Source: Rugamonas rubra
GTDB lineage: Bacteria; Pseudomonadota; Gammaproteobacteria; Burkholderiales; Burkholderiaceae_D
Assembly (NCBI RefSeq): GCF_900114705.1
Contig: NZ_FOTW01000011.1
Span: 186,001-250,000, forward strand
Length of the DNA: 64,000 nt
Direction: 5' to 3'
Under the pieces are notes generated by a model. That model had not been told where the DNA came from. It saw nothing but the letters and a program-made list of their open reading frames with translations, and made no database searches. Made by a program: the position numbers and the translations under genes. Below, piece by piece: positions 50,501 to 58,862 of this stretch (position 1 is the first letter of the stretch; every line of letters starts with the position of its first letter).

Positions 50501-52094
50501 GCTGCTGAGCAACACCCTGCTGCAGACCAAGACGCTGGTGCCGACGGTGGCCGCCGGCGCCGGGCCGCAGACCATCTTCATCAACGGCAGTTCGAGCACG
50601 CCGCCGGCCGGCGGCGCGGCCAACGGCACGGCCATCGGCATCGTCATCGACGCCAGCCATTTGAACACCGGCAGCGTGCTGCAGCTCAACAACGTCGACT
50701 TCGCCGCCGTGGTCGGCGGCGCCACGCTGCGCGGCGGCGGCGGCCAGAACTTCGTCATCGGCGACGGCGCCGTGCAAAACATCCTGCTCGGCGCCGACGA
50801 CGACCGCCTGCTCGGCGGCGGCGGCGACGACATCATCGGCAGCGCCGGCGGCAACGACTACCTCGACGGCGGCGCCGACAACGACAAGGTGGCCGGCGGC
50901 ATCGGCAACGACAGCCTGCTCGGCGGCGGCGGCGGCGACGTGCTGCAGGGCGGCCGCAGCACCCAGGGCGGCTGGACCTTCTACCTCGGCGCCGACGGCG
51001 CGCTGAGCGCGCAGCACCAGACGGCGCTGTTCGCGCCGGCGGCCAGCGAGGCGCTGGCCCGCGCCGAGCTGAACGGCGCCAGCGCCGAGCTGGCCTTCCT
51101 CGCCGCCGCGCCGGCCAGGCTGGCCGACGTGGCGCTGCTCTACCACGCCGCCTTCGGCCGCGCGCCCGACCTGTCCGGGCTGAACTTCTGGCTGGGCGGC
51201 GCCGGCACGACGGGCCAGATCGCCGACGGCTTCCTGCAGTCGGCCGAGTGGCAGGGCGGCGACAAGGCCAAGCTCGACGACGCCGCCTACGTCCAGCAGC
51301 TGTACCACCAGGTGCTGGGCCGGGCGCCCGACGCCACCGGCCAGGCCTACTGGCTGGCGGCGCTGCAGGGCGACGCCGGGCACGCCGCCATGGGCCGCGC
51401 CGAGGTGCTGCTCGGCTTCGCGCTGAGCAACGAGCACCGCGCCCTGCAGGCGGCCGGCGCCGGCCTGAGCGTGGCCAGCGCCGGGCTGGAGCAGGAGACC
51501 GGCTGGATCGCCGGCGGCGGCGACGACCGCCTCGACGGCGGCGCCGGCAGCGACGTGCTGGTCGGCGGCGACGGCGTCGACACCGCCGTCTACACCGGCA
51601 AGCTGGCCGACTACAAGCTGGTGCTGGCGGCCGACGGCGCCTTCAAGGTGGCCGACAAGGCCAACGCCGACCTCGACACGCTCAGCGGCATCGAGCAGGG
51701 CGCCTTCGCCGACGGCGCCGTCGACCTGTCGTTCAGCCAGGCCGCGGCGGCCACGCTGCAGACCGTCGGCCTGCTGTACGAGGCGGTGCTGGACCGCGCC
51801 GGCGACCTGGCCGGCTTCAGCTGGTGGGTGCAGGGCGGCGATGGCGCCGCGGCGCTGGCGCGCGGCTTCGCCAACTCGGCCGAGTTCAAGGCGCGCTACG
51901 ACGGCGTCGACGACGCCGCCTTCGTCAAGTCGCTGTACGCCAACAGCGCGCTGGCCGACACGGCCGCCGGCGGCAGCGCCCACTGGGGCGACTACCTGGC
52001 CGGCCACAGCCGGGCCGAGCTGATCGGCGCCTGGGTGGCGCAGCAGGACGTCGTCGCCGCCCAGTTCGCCGGCAACGGCCTGTGGCTGGTCTAG
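44547..52094 (+). CDS. Giant secreted repeat protein: DUF4347, Ig-like repeats, RTX and DUF4214 domains
   Basis: 2515 residues from ATG 44547 (TGAGGAA ahead of it). Order: DUF4347 at about 32-195 (VFIESDVANLQQLL, IVSHGAAGQL, DLLLYGCEVG); propeller-like repeats at 435-815 (VVTVWQSDGQG, GIYGQI); a cadherin-like domain at 818-928; two Ig-like domains to 1144; seven Big_12-type Ig repeats of about 102 residues at 1145-1855; RTX-like Gly-Asp calcium repeats at about 2082-2135 and 2321-2391; two DUF4214 domains near 2190-2285 and 2402-2472. No Sec signal; the RTX C-terminus suggests type I secretion. Likely a surface adhesin or matrix protein. An upstream GTG at 44469 is in frame but less likely. 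Confidence 0.88.
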   Translation: MSILARPDQLPSDDPFLPLPSTAPSAAAPSELVFIESDVANLQQLLDGLAPGKEVHLLSAGADGLAQMAAVLAGRSGIASLQIVSHGAAGQLSLGSLLLDQQGVAQHGAELATIGRALAPDADLLLYGCEVGAGAKGAALVQALARATHADVAASSDATGAAALGGNWNLEVHSGRVEPHTLLADGADYQALLPTAQNMNLPTGVYVRPGGTSYTWSYSTYTSGGVTQTIDKVSMSNISHPSFLWYVTRGDFQYSSNGGSSWTTYVVPTDGFTPVSVIGTIWRFVDTMPGDTTHYDSFSNSWITVESPGSNTTSGGSITPDNAPTDIVSNKVVFLSDATAGLSVATLTPTDTGATFGGKWEIDSQSVPNLFTLASDGATVRTATLSLGAGAVPAIEQTGSITVRYYDLYQTDASGNPIGGQGYSKTLTYTVKDESSADLNFTDDINVSSHAAGDQLAPAMATLSTGNVVTVWQSDGQGEASGKNGIYGQIHDALGNAVGAEFAITAAANGIDDIAPTVAALGGGRFVVAYATTPGANGLDIGYRIVAADGTVGAQSLANTTVAGEQSQPSVTTLSNGDFVIAWNNAGTVHAQKFDGASGAKSGVELVIDAGGSDISPSVAALSNGEYVVVWGDYNTANVNAVVSSAPSTVLAVSTDASAYSYYTSAPLAHVVGLSGGGFVVAWDSAAADLVNYSRTDIFFRQYDNAGTPAGAMVQANTSSGGYKYEASLAALSDGGFVVGWEADSGDYDLNGLFGRRYNAAGVAQDANEFEINQHRRGDQHSSALAGVANGNFAAAWVDATSDGAANAGVEGRLLLPVDVLPVFVGATTTLALAQNAGAADIAALLHVSDSDSGQTLTWTQSSAPAHGTLVLSGATASSGGADIGAGGTLSYAPAAGFAGTDSFTVRVSDGIANATRTISVTVTPGTPGGLDLASGSDSGANTGDNATKATSLDFSGTSAAGDSSSTVRVFVDVDGNGVYDAGTDRAASATVNNGSWSVTGLNTAGVADGTYHVYAQVTSAAGAVSGAVSAALDVTLDTTAPTTTFSALALSVDSGSSASDFITATAAQTVTATLSAPLAAGEVVWGSLDNGATWSDISAMVSGSALSWTGVTLAGSSTLKLKVADAQGNDGSVAGHSFSYDNVAPSAGVVVADDNLTGADTSLVTITFSEAVANFSNADLTVANGTLSAVSSADGGTTWTATLTPTLSVIDATNIITLNQATLTDVAGNAGVGSVDSNNYAVSTMVPTATVTLDDSALKIGDTATVTIVFSEAVTGFDSADLTVQNGTLGTVSTSDNITWTATLTPSAGVSDSSNFIRLDNSGVVNGGSTAGVGVTDSLNYTVDTLRPTVAVTMSDAALAAGQTALVTFTFSEAVSGLTNAALTVANGALSAPASSDGGLTWTATFTPTAGLDDASNLITIDTSAVSDAAGNAGSGSSNSPNYILDSTAPTASVVVAASSLALGQTSLVTITFSEAVDNFSTADLTVANGALSGLSSADGGITWTATLTPSVGVLDASNLVTLNQASLTDLAGNAGVGSVDSNNYAVSTVVPTATITLDDSLLKIGDTATVSIVFSEAVSGFGAADLTVQNGTLGTVSTVDNVTWTATLTPTAGVSDATNFIRLDNTGYTNLASVAGVGVTDSANYVVDQQRPTATVVVADSELKAGESSLVTITFSEAVTAFDNSDVTLANGTLSTLSSSDGGTTWTATLTPTSAVTDASNLLTLANATLTDLAGNAGTGSTDSNNYVVSTVRPTASIVVAAASLGVGATSLVTVTFSEPVTGFDNSDLSIGNGTLSALSSADGGITWSATLTPANGVSAGANVIALNAAGVLNEAGNAGLGSVNSNSYAVDTAPPPSTPPAVPGTVDGVPISTTTTTDPTTGLNNSAVDVPVVVPTRPDDPNTPNATLADIPLGVAAPAGSAGTTLTVSLPVGTGLQADGPTALLSNAQALLDLIMRIEQKTVAGSSVQHDMTGQGSDFLAALLSNTLLQTKTLVPTVAAGAGPQTIFINGSSSTPPAGGAANGTAIGIVIDASHLNTGSVLQLNNVDFAAVVGGATLRGGGGQNFVIGDGAVQNILLGADDDRLLGGGGDDIIGSAGGNDYLDGGADNDKVAGGIGNDSLLGGGGGDVLQGGRSTQGGWTFYLGADGALSAQHQTALFAPAASEALARAELNGASAELAFLAAAPARLADVALLYHAAFGRAPDLSGLNFWLGGAGTTGQIADGFLQSAEWQGGDKAKLDDAAYVQQLYHQVLGRAPDATGQAYWLAALQGDAGHAAMGRAEVLLGFALSNEHRALQAAGAGLSVASAGLEQETGWIAGGGDDRLDGGAGSDVLVGGDGVDTAVYTGKLADYKLVLAADGAFKVADKANADLDTLSGIEQGAFADGAVDLSFSQAAAATLQTVGLLYEAVLDRAGDLAGFSWWVQGGDGAAALARGFANSAEFKARYDGVDDAAFVKSLYANSALADTAAGGSAHWGDYLAGHSRAELIGAWVAQQDVVAAQFAGNGLWLV
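47979..50111 (+). repeat. Seven tandem Ig-like (Big_12-type) repeats in the first giant protein
   Basis: Seven units of about 305 bp, each encoding VxIxFSEAVxxF...DLTVANGTL...SSxDGGxTWTATLTP...LxxxAGNAGxGSxxSNxYxVxT. Units 1 and 4, 2 and 5, and 3 and 6 resemble each other more than their neighbours, so a three-domain block appears to have been duplicated. Units 2 and 5 share the LDDSxLKIGDTATVxIVFSEAV form. Confidence 0.85.
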
Positions 52095-52443
52095 CCGGCG
52101 CGGCGCCGCCGCGCTAGCCCCCCTCCGGCGGCGCCCGTGCGCGCCGCCGCCTCCCTCGTCCTCCCTCCGCCCCCCGTCGCCGCGTCTCCGCCGCGTCCGC
52201 AGCCCCCTGCGGACGCCGGCAAATCAGTCCAAATGGACTATTCAGCTGCGAGAAGAGCAAGTTTATCATTTGGAAATCTTTATTGATTTCTGTAATGCGA
52301 TAAGCCCGCCGCTGCCGTCCAACACGCCCACGCCCAGGCACTAACGCCGGCCGCGCCGCGCCCGCGCGCGCCGCCGGCGTGCCGTCCCGTCGTCCGCCGC
52401 GTCCAGGCAGCACCCGCGCCACCCATTCTTTGGAGAACTCCCC
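52095..52443. other. 349-bp intergenic region between the two giant repeat-protein genes
   Basis: GC-rich at both ends, AT-rich at 52220-52310. It contains a palindrome AGTCCA-AA-TGGACT at 52226-52239 and, after it, an AT-rich stretch (TTGGAA 52270-52275, TGTAAT 52291-52296, only 15 nt apart) that may hold the promoter of the second protein. No gene seen. Confidence 0.55.
52226..52239. promoter_or_regulatory. Palindrome AGTCCAAATGGACT upstream of the second giant gene
   Basis: Six-base perfect arms around AA, at the left edge of the AT-rich promoter candidate region. Possible operator; regulator unknown. Confidence 0.3.
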
Positions 52444-55400
52444 ATGCAAGCAATCGACAAGCAAGCGATCCCGCCGCAACCCTGGTCCGCGTTGGCGGCG
52501 GGCTGGTCCATGCGGCCCCAGGGCCTGGGCGCCGCGCCCGGCGCCTACGCCGCCGCCGCGCCGTCGACCGTCTTCGGCTTCGACGACATGACCACCGGCA
52601 ACACCTGGCCCGGCATGGGCGACTTCAGCCTCGCCGTCACCCAGACCGTCGGCCAGGATGTGCTGACACTGACGGCGCCGGGCGGCCGGGGCCTGGTCAA
52701 CGACGGCGCCAGCCTGGGCATCGGCGACATCGCCAATTTCAGCGGCAAGTTCTTCGCCGTCGATAGCTCCAACGGCTACCCGGCTTCGGTGACCCTGGCG
52801 CTGGACGGCTGGCGCACCTTCGACCTGAGCGGTTTCCACTTCGCCGACCTGGACGGCGGCGGCCGCTCATACATCCTCACCACCAGCAAGGGCTCGCAGT
52901 CCTTCTACTTCGACGGCGACCCGTACTATGCCAGCGTGCAGCGCTTCAACAGCGACATTCTGCGCGGCGTGACGTCGGTGACGATCCGCGCCGAAGGCGG
53001 CATGCCGGCCTCGATCGCGCTCGACGACGTCGAGTTGTCCAACCTCTCGCCGCGCAACACGGCCCCCGTCTTCGCCGGCGCCAGCACGCTGAACGTGCAG
53101 CAGGACGCCGCCGCCACCAGCTTCGCCGACCTGCTGCATGTTGTCGACGGCGACGCCGGCCAGCACCTGGGCTGGTACCCGGGCAGCAATCCCGGCCACG
53201 GCAGGCTGTATTTCGCCGGCGGCGTGGGCGCCACCGGCGGCGGCGACATCGCGCCCGTCGGCACCTTCACCTATACGCCGGCGGCCGGCTACATCGGCAC
53301 CGACAGCTTCGTCGTGCGGGTCAGCGACGGCTATTCCGTCACCGAGCGCACCATCAGCGTCAACGTCGCGCCGGCCACGCCGGGCGCGCCCGATCTGGCC
53401 GCCGCCGGCGACAGCGGCGCCAGCGACAGCGACAACCTCACCGCCGCCACCAGCCTGGCCTTCGCCGGCAGCAGCGCCGCCGGCGACAGCGCCAGCACGG
53501 TGCGCGTCTTCCTCGACGTCGACGGCAACGGCGCCTACGACGCCGGCACCGACCGCGGCGCCAGCGCCACCGTCGCCAACGGCGGCTGGAGCGTCGCCGG
53601 CCTGGACACCGCCGGCCTGGCCGACGGCCACTACCGCGTCTACGCCCAGCTGAGCTCGGCCAGCGGCGGCCTGAGCAGCGCCCTCAGCGGCCCCCTCGAG
53701 CTGACCTTGGACCGCACGGCGCCCGGCGCCATCGGCCAGCTGGCCCTGTCGGCCGACAGCGGCGCCGACGCCGCCGACTTCGTCACCAACGCGCCGGCGC
53801 AGACGGTGCGCGCCGTGTTGTCGGCGCCGCTGGCGGCCGGCGAGCACGTCTGGGGCTCGCTCGACGACGGCGCCCACTGGAGCGACGTCAGCGCCTACGT
53901 CAGCGGCGCCACGCTGGCCTGGAACGACGTCACGCTGGCCGGCAGCGGCACGCTGCTGCTGCGCGTCGGCGACGCCGCCGGCAACCTGGGCGCCGTCGCC
54001 CGCCAAGTCTATGTGCTCGACAGCACGGCGCCGACGGCGACCCTGCTGGTCGGCGACAGCGAGCTCACCGGTGCCGAGACCACCACGCTGACCATCACCT
54101 TCTCCGAGGCGGTCGCCGACCTGGCGCTGGACGACCTGAACGTCACCAACGGCACGCTGAGCGGGCTCGCCAGCGGCGACGGCGGCACCACCTGGCACGC
54201 CACGCTGACGCCGCCGCCGGGCCAGAACTCGGCGAACAACGTCGTCACGCTCAACCTGGCCGGCGTGCACGACCAGGCCGGCAACGGCGGCAGCGGCAGC
54301 GCCGGCTCGAACAGCTACGCCGTCCACACCGTCGTGCCGACCGCCACCATCACGCTGAGCGACACGGCGCTCAAGCTGGGCGACAGCGCCACCGTCGAGA
54401 TCGTCTTCTCCGAGGCCGTCGCCGGCTTCTCGCTGGCCGACCTGACGGCGGGCGGCGCCACGCTGGGCGACCTGAGCACCGCCGACGACATCCACTGGCG
54501 CGCCACGCTGACGCCGAACGCCGACGCCACCCTGGCCGGCCAGGTGCTGCGGCTCGACAACACCGGCCTGGTCAACGGCGGCGGCAACGCCGGCGTCGGC
54601 CACACCGACTCGGCCAGCTACGCCGTCGACACCGTGCGGCCCAACGCCGTCGTCAGCGTGGCCGACGCGCTGCTCACTTGCGAGCGCGGCAGCGTGCTGA
54701 CGATCCGCTTCGCCGAGGCCGTCAGCGGCCTGGGCAAGGCCGCGCTGCAGGTCGGCGGCGCCAGCGTGGGCGAGCTCACCAGCGCCGACGGCGGCCTGAG
54801 CTGGACCGCCACGCTGACGCCGAACGCCGGCCAGGACGGCGGCGGCCACGTCGTCACGCTGGACCAGTCCGGCGTGTTCGACCTGGCCGGCAACGCCGGC
54901 CAGGGCAGCGTCGCCTCCAACGCCTACGCCGTCGACACCACGCGCCCCGGCGCCACGCTGACGCTGGCCGCCGACGCGCTCAAGGCCGGCCAGTCCGGCC
55001 AGCTCAGCATCGCCTTTTCCGAGGCCGTCAGCGGCTTCGACGGCAGCGCCCTGGCGCTGGCCGGCGGCAGCCTGAGCGGCCTGGCCACGACCGACGGCGG
55101 CGCCACCTGGCGCGCCACCTACACGCCGGCCGCCGACGCCACGCTGGCCGACGTCCAGATCACGCTCGACATGGCCGGCGTGGCCGACCTGCACGGCAAC
55201 CACGGCGCCGGCGTCGCCGCCTCCAACCACTTCGCCGTCGACACGCTGCGCCCCAGCGCCGGCATCGTCGTCGCCGACGCCGCGCTGGCGGCCGGCGAGA
55301 GCAGCCGGGTCGACATCACCTTCAGCGAGGCCGTCGAGCAGTTCGACCTGGCCGACCTGGCGGCCGACCACGGCACGCTGAGCCAGCTGAGCACCAGCGA

Positions 55401-58400
55401 CCACATCCACTGGAGCGCCACGCTGACGCCGACGGCCGGCCAGAACAGCGCCGCCAACCACGTCACGCTGCTCGGCGCCGGACTGCGCGACGCCGGCGGC
55501 AACGCCGGCCTGGACGCCAGCTCGAACGCCTATGCGCTCGACAGCGCGGCGCCCACCGCCAGCATCGTCGTCGACCAGGCGCAGCTGGCGGCCGGCCAGA
55601 GCGCGCGGGTGACGATCAGCTTCAGCGAGGCCGTCGCCGGCTTCGACAACGCCGACCTGAGCGTGGCCAACGGCAGCCTCAGCGCCGTCGCCAGCGTCGA
55701 CGGCGGCATCACCTGGACGGCCACGCTGACGCCGACGCCGAACCTGGCGGCCGCCCACAACGTCGTCACGCTGGCCAACGCCGGCCTGCGCGACCTGGCC
55801 GGCAACGCCGGCGCCGGCCACACCGAGTCCAACGCCTACGCCGTCGACACCAGGGTGCCGAGCGCCACCATCACGCTCGACGACCGCGCCTTGACGATCG
55901 GCGACAGCGCCACCCTGACGATCGTCTTCAGCGAGCCAGTACACGGTCTCGACAACAGCGCCCTGACGCTGGCCAACGGCACGCTCGATACCCTGGTCAG
56001 CGCCGATGGCGGCCTCACCTGGAGCGCCACACTGACCCCGGCGGCCGGCCTGAGCGCGGCCGACAATGTGGTCCGCCTCGACAACAGCCGCGTCGTCAAC
56101 GGCGCCGGCACGGCCGGCGTCGGCCACACCGACTCGCCCACCTATACGGTCGACACCGAGCGCCCGCACGCCAGCGTCGTCGTCGCCGACGCCACCCTGC
56201 TGGCCGGCCAATCGACGCTGGTCAGCATCAGCTTCAACGAGCGGGTCGTCGGCCTCGAGCTGGCCGACCTGAGCGTGGCCAACGGCACGCTGAGCGGCCT
56301 GAGCACCAGCGACGGCGGCCAGCACTGGAGCGCCACCTTGACCCCGAGCGCGGCCACCAGCGACGCCAGCAACCTAGTGCGTTTGGACCAGGCCGGCGTC
56401 GTCGACCTGGCCGGCAACGCCGGGCAGGGCGGCGCCGACTCGAACAACTACGCCGTCAGCACCGTGCGGCCGGGCGCCAGCATCGTCGTCGCCGAGTCCG
56501 CGCTGGCGGCCGGCAAGACCTCGCTGGTGACGATCACCTTCAGCGAGGCCGTCAGCGGCTTCGACAACGCCGACCTCGTCGTCGGCCACGGCACGCTCAG
56601 CGCCGTCCAGTCCAGCGACGGCGGGGTCACCTGGAGCGCCACGCTGACCGCCGCCGACGGCCCCTACAGCGGCGCCAACGTGGTGGCGCTGAACGCCGCC
56701 GGCCTGCACAACGGCGCCGGCAACAGCGGCCTGGGCGTGGTCAACTCGAACGCCTACGCGGTCGGCACGCCGCCCGCGCCCGCGCCGACGCCGGCGCCCG
56801 GCGTGCCCAGCGTCGTCGACGGCGCCGCCGTCGTCACCGTCGTCGCCACCGACCCGCAGACCGGCCAGCACACACAGACCGTCACCGTCGCGCCGGTGCC
56901 GGCCGGCCGGCCCGACGATGCCGGCACGCCCAACACCCATCTGGCCGACATTCCGCTGGGTATCGCCGGCAGCGGCACCGGCGGCACCACGCTCAGTGTC
57001 GCCCTGCCGACCGGCAGCGGCCTGCAGGCGCAGGGCGCGGTCGCATTGCTCGGCGCCGCCCAAGCCGCGCAGGCGCTCAACGCCGGCATCGCCCAGCACG
57101 CGGCGGCCGACGCCGGCGCTGCGCTCGAAGGGCAGGGCGCCGCCTTCCTGCAATCGCTGGCGGCGACGACCCAGTTGCAGGTGCTCAGCTTGACGCCGAC
57201 GGCGGCCGCCGGCGCCGGCCCGCAGACCATCCACCTGAACGGCTCGTCGAGCACGCCGCCGGCCGGCGGCGCGCCCAACGCCACCGCCATCGGCCTGGTG
57301 CTGGACGCCACGCAGATGGCGGCCGGCAGCGTGGTCGAGCTCAACAACGTCGACTTCGCCGCCGTGGTCGGCGCCGCCACCCTGCGCGGCGGCGCCGGGC
57401 AAAACTACGTGGTCGGCGACGGCGCGGCGCAAAACATCTTCCTCGGCGCCGACGACGACCGCCTGTTCGGCGGCGGCGGCGACGACCTCCTCGGCAGCGC
57501 CGGCGGCGACGACTACCTCGACGGCGGCGCCGACCGCGACACCGTCGTCGGCGGCGTCGGCAACGACAGCCTGCTCGGCGGCAGCGGCGACGACCTGCTG
57601 CAGGCCGGCCGCAGCAGCCAGGGCGCCTGGACCTTCCGCCTGGCCGCCGACGGCACGCTGAGCGCCCAGCACCAGACGGCGCTGTTCGCCCCGGCGGCCG
57701 GCGAGACGCTGTCGCGCGCCGAGCTGAACGGCGCCAGCGCCGAGCTGACCTTCCTCGCCGCCAAGCCGGGCCAGCTGGCCGAGCTGGCGCTGCTGTACCA
57801 CGCCGCCTTCGGCCGCGTCGCCGACCTCGGCGGGCTCAACTTCTGGCTGCACAGCGGCGCCTCCAGCGCGCAGGTCGCCGACGCCTTCCTCGCCTCGGCC
57901 GAGTGGCAGGGCGGCGCCCAGGCCAGGCTGGACGACGGCGCCTTCGTCGAGCAGCTCTACCAGCAGGTGCTGGGCCGCGCCGCCGACGCCGGCGGCCAGC
58001 AGTACTGGCTGGCCGCGCTGCGCGGCCAGGCCGGCCAGCCGGCCGTCGAACGCGCCCAGCTGGTGCTCGACTTCGCCCTCAGCGCCGAGCACCGCGCCAA
58101 GCTGGGCGGCGGCGCCGGCCTGGCCGTCGCCGCCGCCGCGCCGGCCGGCGAGAACGGCTGGATCGCCGGCGCCGGCGACAACCGCCTCGACGGCGGCGCC
58201 GGCAACGACACCCTGGTCGGCGGCGACGGCGTCGACACCGCCGTCTACGCCGGCAAGCTGGCCGGCTACCGGCTGGTGCTGGGCGGCGACGGCGCCTTCA
58301 AGGTGGTCGATAAGGCCAACGGCGACGTCGACACGCTCAGCGGAATTGAACAGGGCGCCTTCGCCGACGGCAGCGTCGACCTGTCCTTCAGCCAGGCCGG

Positions 58401-58749
58401 CACGGCCGCGCTGAAGACCGTGGGGCTGATGTACCAGGCGGTGCTGGACCGCGCCGCCGACATGGATGGGCTCGCTGCTTGGGTACAACACTTCGCCGGC
58501 GCGGACATGCTTGCGGCCAACTTCGCCGCCTCCGCCGAGTTCCAGGCGCGCTACAATCGTCTGGACGACAACGCCTTCGTCAAGGCGCTGTACGGCAACA
58601 GCGGCCTGAGCGACAACGCGGCCGGCGGCGCCTCCCACTGGACCGAATTCCTCGGCACGCACACGCGCGCCGAGCTGGTCGGCGCGTGGGTGGCGCAGCA
58701 GGACGTGGTCGGCGCCCAGTTTTCGGGCACGGGCTTGTGGCTGCTGTAA
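52444..58749 (+). CDS. Second giant secreted repeat protein: Ig-like repeats, RTX and DUF4214 domains
   Basis: 2101 residues; GGAGA precedes the ATG. Residues 1-205 form a unique N-domain (FGFDDMTTGNTWPGMGDF, jelly-roll-like). Then come a cadherin-like domain (205-315), Ig-like domains to about 527, nine Big_12-type repeats (528-1442), a shared linker domain, RTX-like repeats (about 1668-1719 and near 1910) and two DUF4214 domains. From the cadherin-like domain onward it is a paralogue of the preceding gene, but it lacks DUF4347 and the propeller-like part. Type I secretion is expected; no secretion genes lie in the window. Likely adhesin or biofilm matrix protein. Confidence 0.87.
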   Translation: MQAIDKQAIPPQPWSALAAGWSMRPQGLGAAPGAYAAAAPSTVFGFDDMTTGNTWPGMGDFSLAVTQTVGQDVLTLTAPGGRGLVNDGASLGIGDIANFSGKFFAVDSSNGYPASVTLALDGWRTFDLSGFHFADLDGGGRSYILTTSKGSQSFYFDGDPYYASVQRFNSDILRGVTSVTIRAEGGMPASIALDDVELSNLSPRNTAPVFAGASTLNVQQDAAATSFADLLHVVDGDAGQHLGWYPGSNPGHGRLYFAGGVGATGGGDIAPVGTFTYTPAAGYIGTDSFVVRVSDGYSVTERTISVNVAPATPGAPDLAAAGDSGASDSDNLTAATSLAFAGSSAAGDSASTVRVFLDVDGNGAYDAGTDRGASATVANGGWSVAGLDTAGLADGHYRVYAQLSSASGGLSSALSGPLELTLDRTAPGAIGQLALSADSGADAADFVTNAPAQTVRAVLSAPLAAGEHVWGSLDDGAHWSDVSAYVSGATLAWNDVTLAGSGTLLLRVGDAAGNLGAVARQVYVLDSTAPTATLLVGDSELTGAETTTLTITFSEAVADLALDDLNVTNGTLSGLASGDGGTTWHATLTPPPGQNSANNVVTLNLAGVHDQAGNGGSGSAGSNSYAVHTVVPTATITLSDTALKLGDSATVEIVFSEAVAGFSLADLTAGGATLGDLSTADDIHWRATLTPNADATLAGQVLRLDNTGLVNGGGNAGVGHTDSASYAVDTVRPNAVVSVADALLTCERGSVLTIRFAEAVSGLGKAALQVGGASVGELTSADGGLSWTATLTPNAGQDGGGHVVTLDQSGVFDLAGNAGQGSVASNAYAVDTTRPGATLTLAADALKAGQSGQLSIAFSEAVSGFDGSALALAGGSLSGLATTDGGATWRATYTPAADATLADVQITLDMAGVADLHGNHGAGVAASNHFAVDTLRPSAGIVVADAALAAGESSRVDITFSEAVEQFDLADLAADHGTLSQLSTSDHIHWSATLTPTAGQNSAANHVTLLGAGLRDAGGNAGLDASSNAYALDSAAPTASIVVDQAQLAAGQSARVTISFSEAVAGFDNADLSVANGSLSAVASVDGGITWTATLTPTPNLAAAHNVVTLANAGLRDLAGNAGAGHTESNAYAVDTRVPSATITLDDRALTIGDSATLTIVFSEPVHGLDNSALTLANGTLDTLVSADGGLTWSATLTPAAGLSAADNVVRLDNSRVVNGAGTAGVGHTDSPTYTVDTERPHASVVVADATLLAGQSTLVSISFNERVVGLELADLSVANGTLSGLSTSDGGQHWSATLTPSAATSDASNLVRLDQAGVVDLAGNAGQGGADSNNYAVSTVRPGASIVVAESALAAGKTSLVTITFSEAVSGFDNADLVVGHGTLSAVQSSDGGVTWSATLTAADGPYSGANVVALNAAGLHNGAGNSGLGVVNSNAYAVGTPPAPAPTPAPGVPSVVDGAAVVTVVATDPQTGQHTQTVTVAPVPAGRPDDAGTPNTHLADIPLGIAGSGTGGTTLSVALPTGSGLQAQGAVALLGAAQAAQALNAGIAQHAAADAGAALEGQGAAFLQSLAATTQLQVLSLTPTAAAGAGPQTIHLNGSSSTPPAGGAPNATAIGLVLDATQMAAGSVVELNNVDFAAVVGAATLRGGAGQNYVVGDGAAQNIFLGADDDRLFGGGGDDLLGSAGGDDYLDGGADRDTVVGGVGNDSLLGGSGDDLLQAGRSSQGAWTFRLAADGTLSAQHQTALFAPAAGETLSRAELNGASAELTFLAAKPGQLAELALLYHAAFGRVADLGGLNFWLHSGASSAQVADAFLASAEWQGGAQARLDDGAFVEQLYQQVLGRAADAGGQQYWLAALRGQAGQPAVERAQLVLDFALSAEHRAKLGGGAGLAVAAAAPAGENGWIAGAGDNRLDGGAGNDTLVGGDGVDTAVYAGKLAGYRLVLGGDGAFKVVDKANGDVDTLSGIEQGAFADGSVDLSFSQAGTAALKTVGLMYQAVLDRAADMDGLAAWVQHFAGADMLAANFAASAEFQARYNRLDDNAFVKALYGNSGLSDNAAGGASHWTEFLGTHTRAELVGAWVAQQDVVGAQFSGTGLWLL
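54025..56769 (+). repeat. Nine tandem Ig-like (Big_12-type) repeats in the second giant protein
   Basis: Nine units of about 305 bp with the same consensus as the array at 47979-50111. Units 2 and 7 are of the TLDDxALxIGDSATLxIVFSE form found as units 2 and 5 in the other protein. Unit 3 is the only one with a cysteine (ADALLTCERGS). Confidence 0.85.
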
Positions 58750-58770
58750 ATTGGCCAAATGGGAGATAGG

Positions 58771-58806
58771 CAAAGGCTATTAATTCAATATAATTAATTG
58801 CCTTTG
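58771..58806. promoter_or_regulatory. 36-bp near-perfect palindrome upstream of catalase
   Basis: CAAAGGCTATTAATT (58771-58785) and AATTAATTGCCTTTG (58792-58806) are reverse complements with one mismatch, around CAATAT. The right end overlaps the -35 box of the catalase promoter, a position typical of OxyR-type activators or a repressor. It also lies 22 nt after the giant gene, so termination is an alternative. Confidence 0.6.
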
Positions 58807-58831
58807 TCTAATTGGTTTGGCTAATTAGAAT
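58804..58831 (+). promoter_or_regulatory. Sigma-70 promoter of the catalase gene
   Basis: -35 TTGTCT (58804-58809), a 16-nt spacer and -10 TAGAAT (58826-58831); start near 58838. CAGGAG lies just before ATG 58863. Confidence 0.5.
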
Positions 58832-58862
58832 GATTCCATCGTTCACCCCACAGGAGCAAGCA

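Noticed and set aside
44439..52007. A 2522-codon open frame on the minus strand opposite the first giant gene
   Set aside because: It mirrors the codon pattern of the Ig/RTX repeat gene; the high GC at third positions removes antisense stops. The translation is low-complexity Val/Gly/Arg/His without any family, and the plus strand has clear domains and a promoter.
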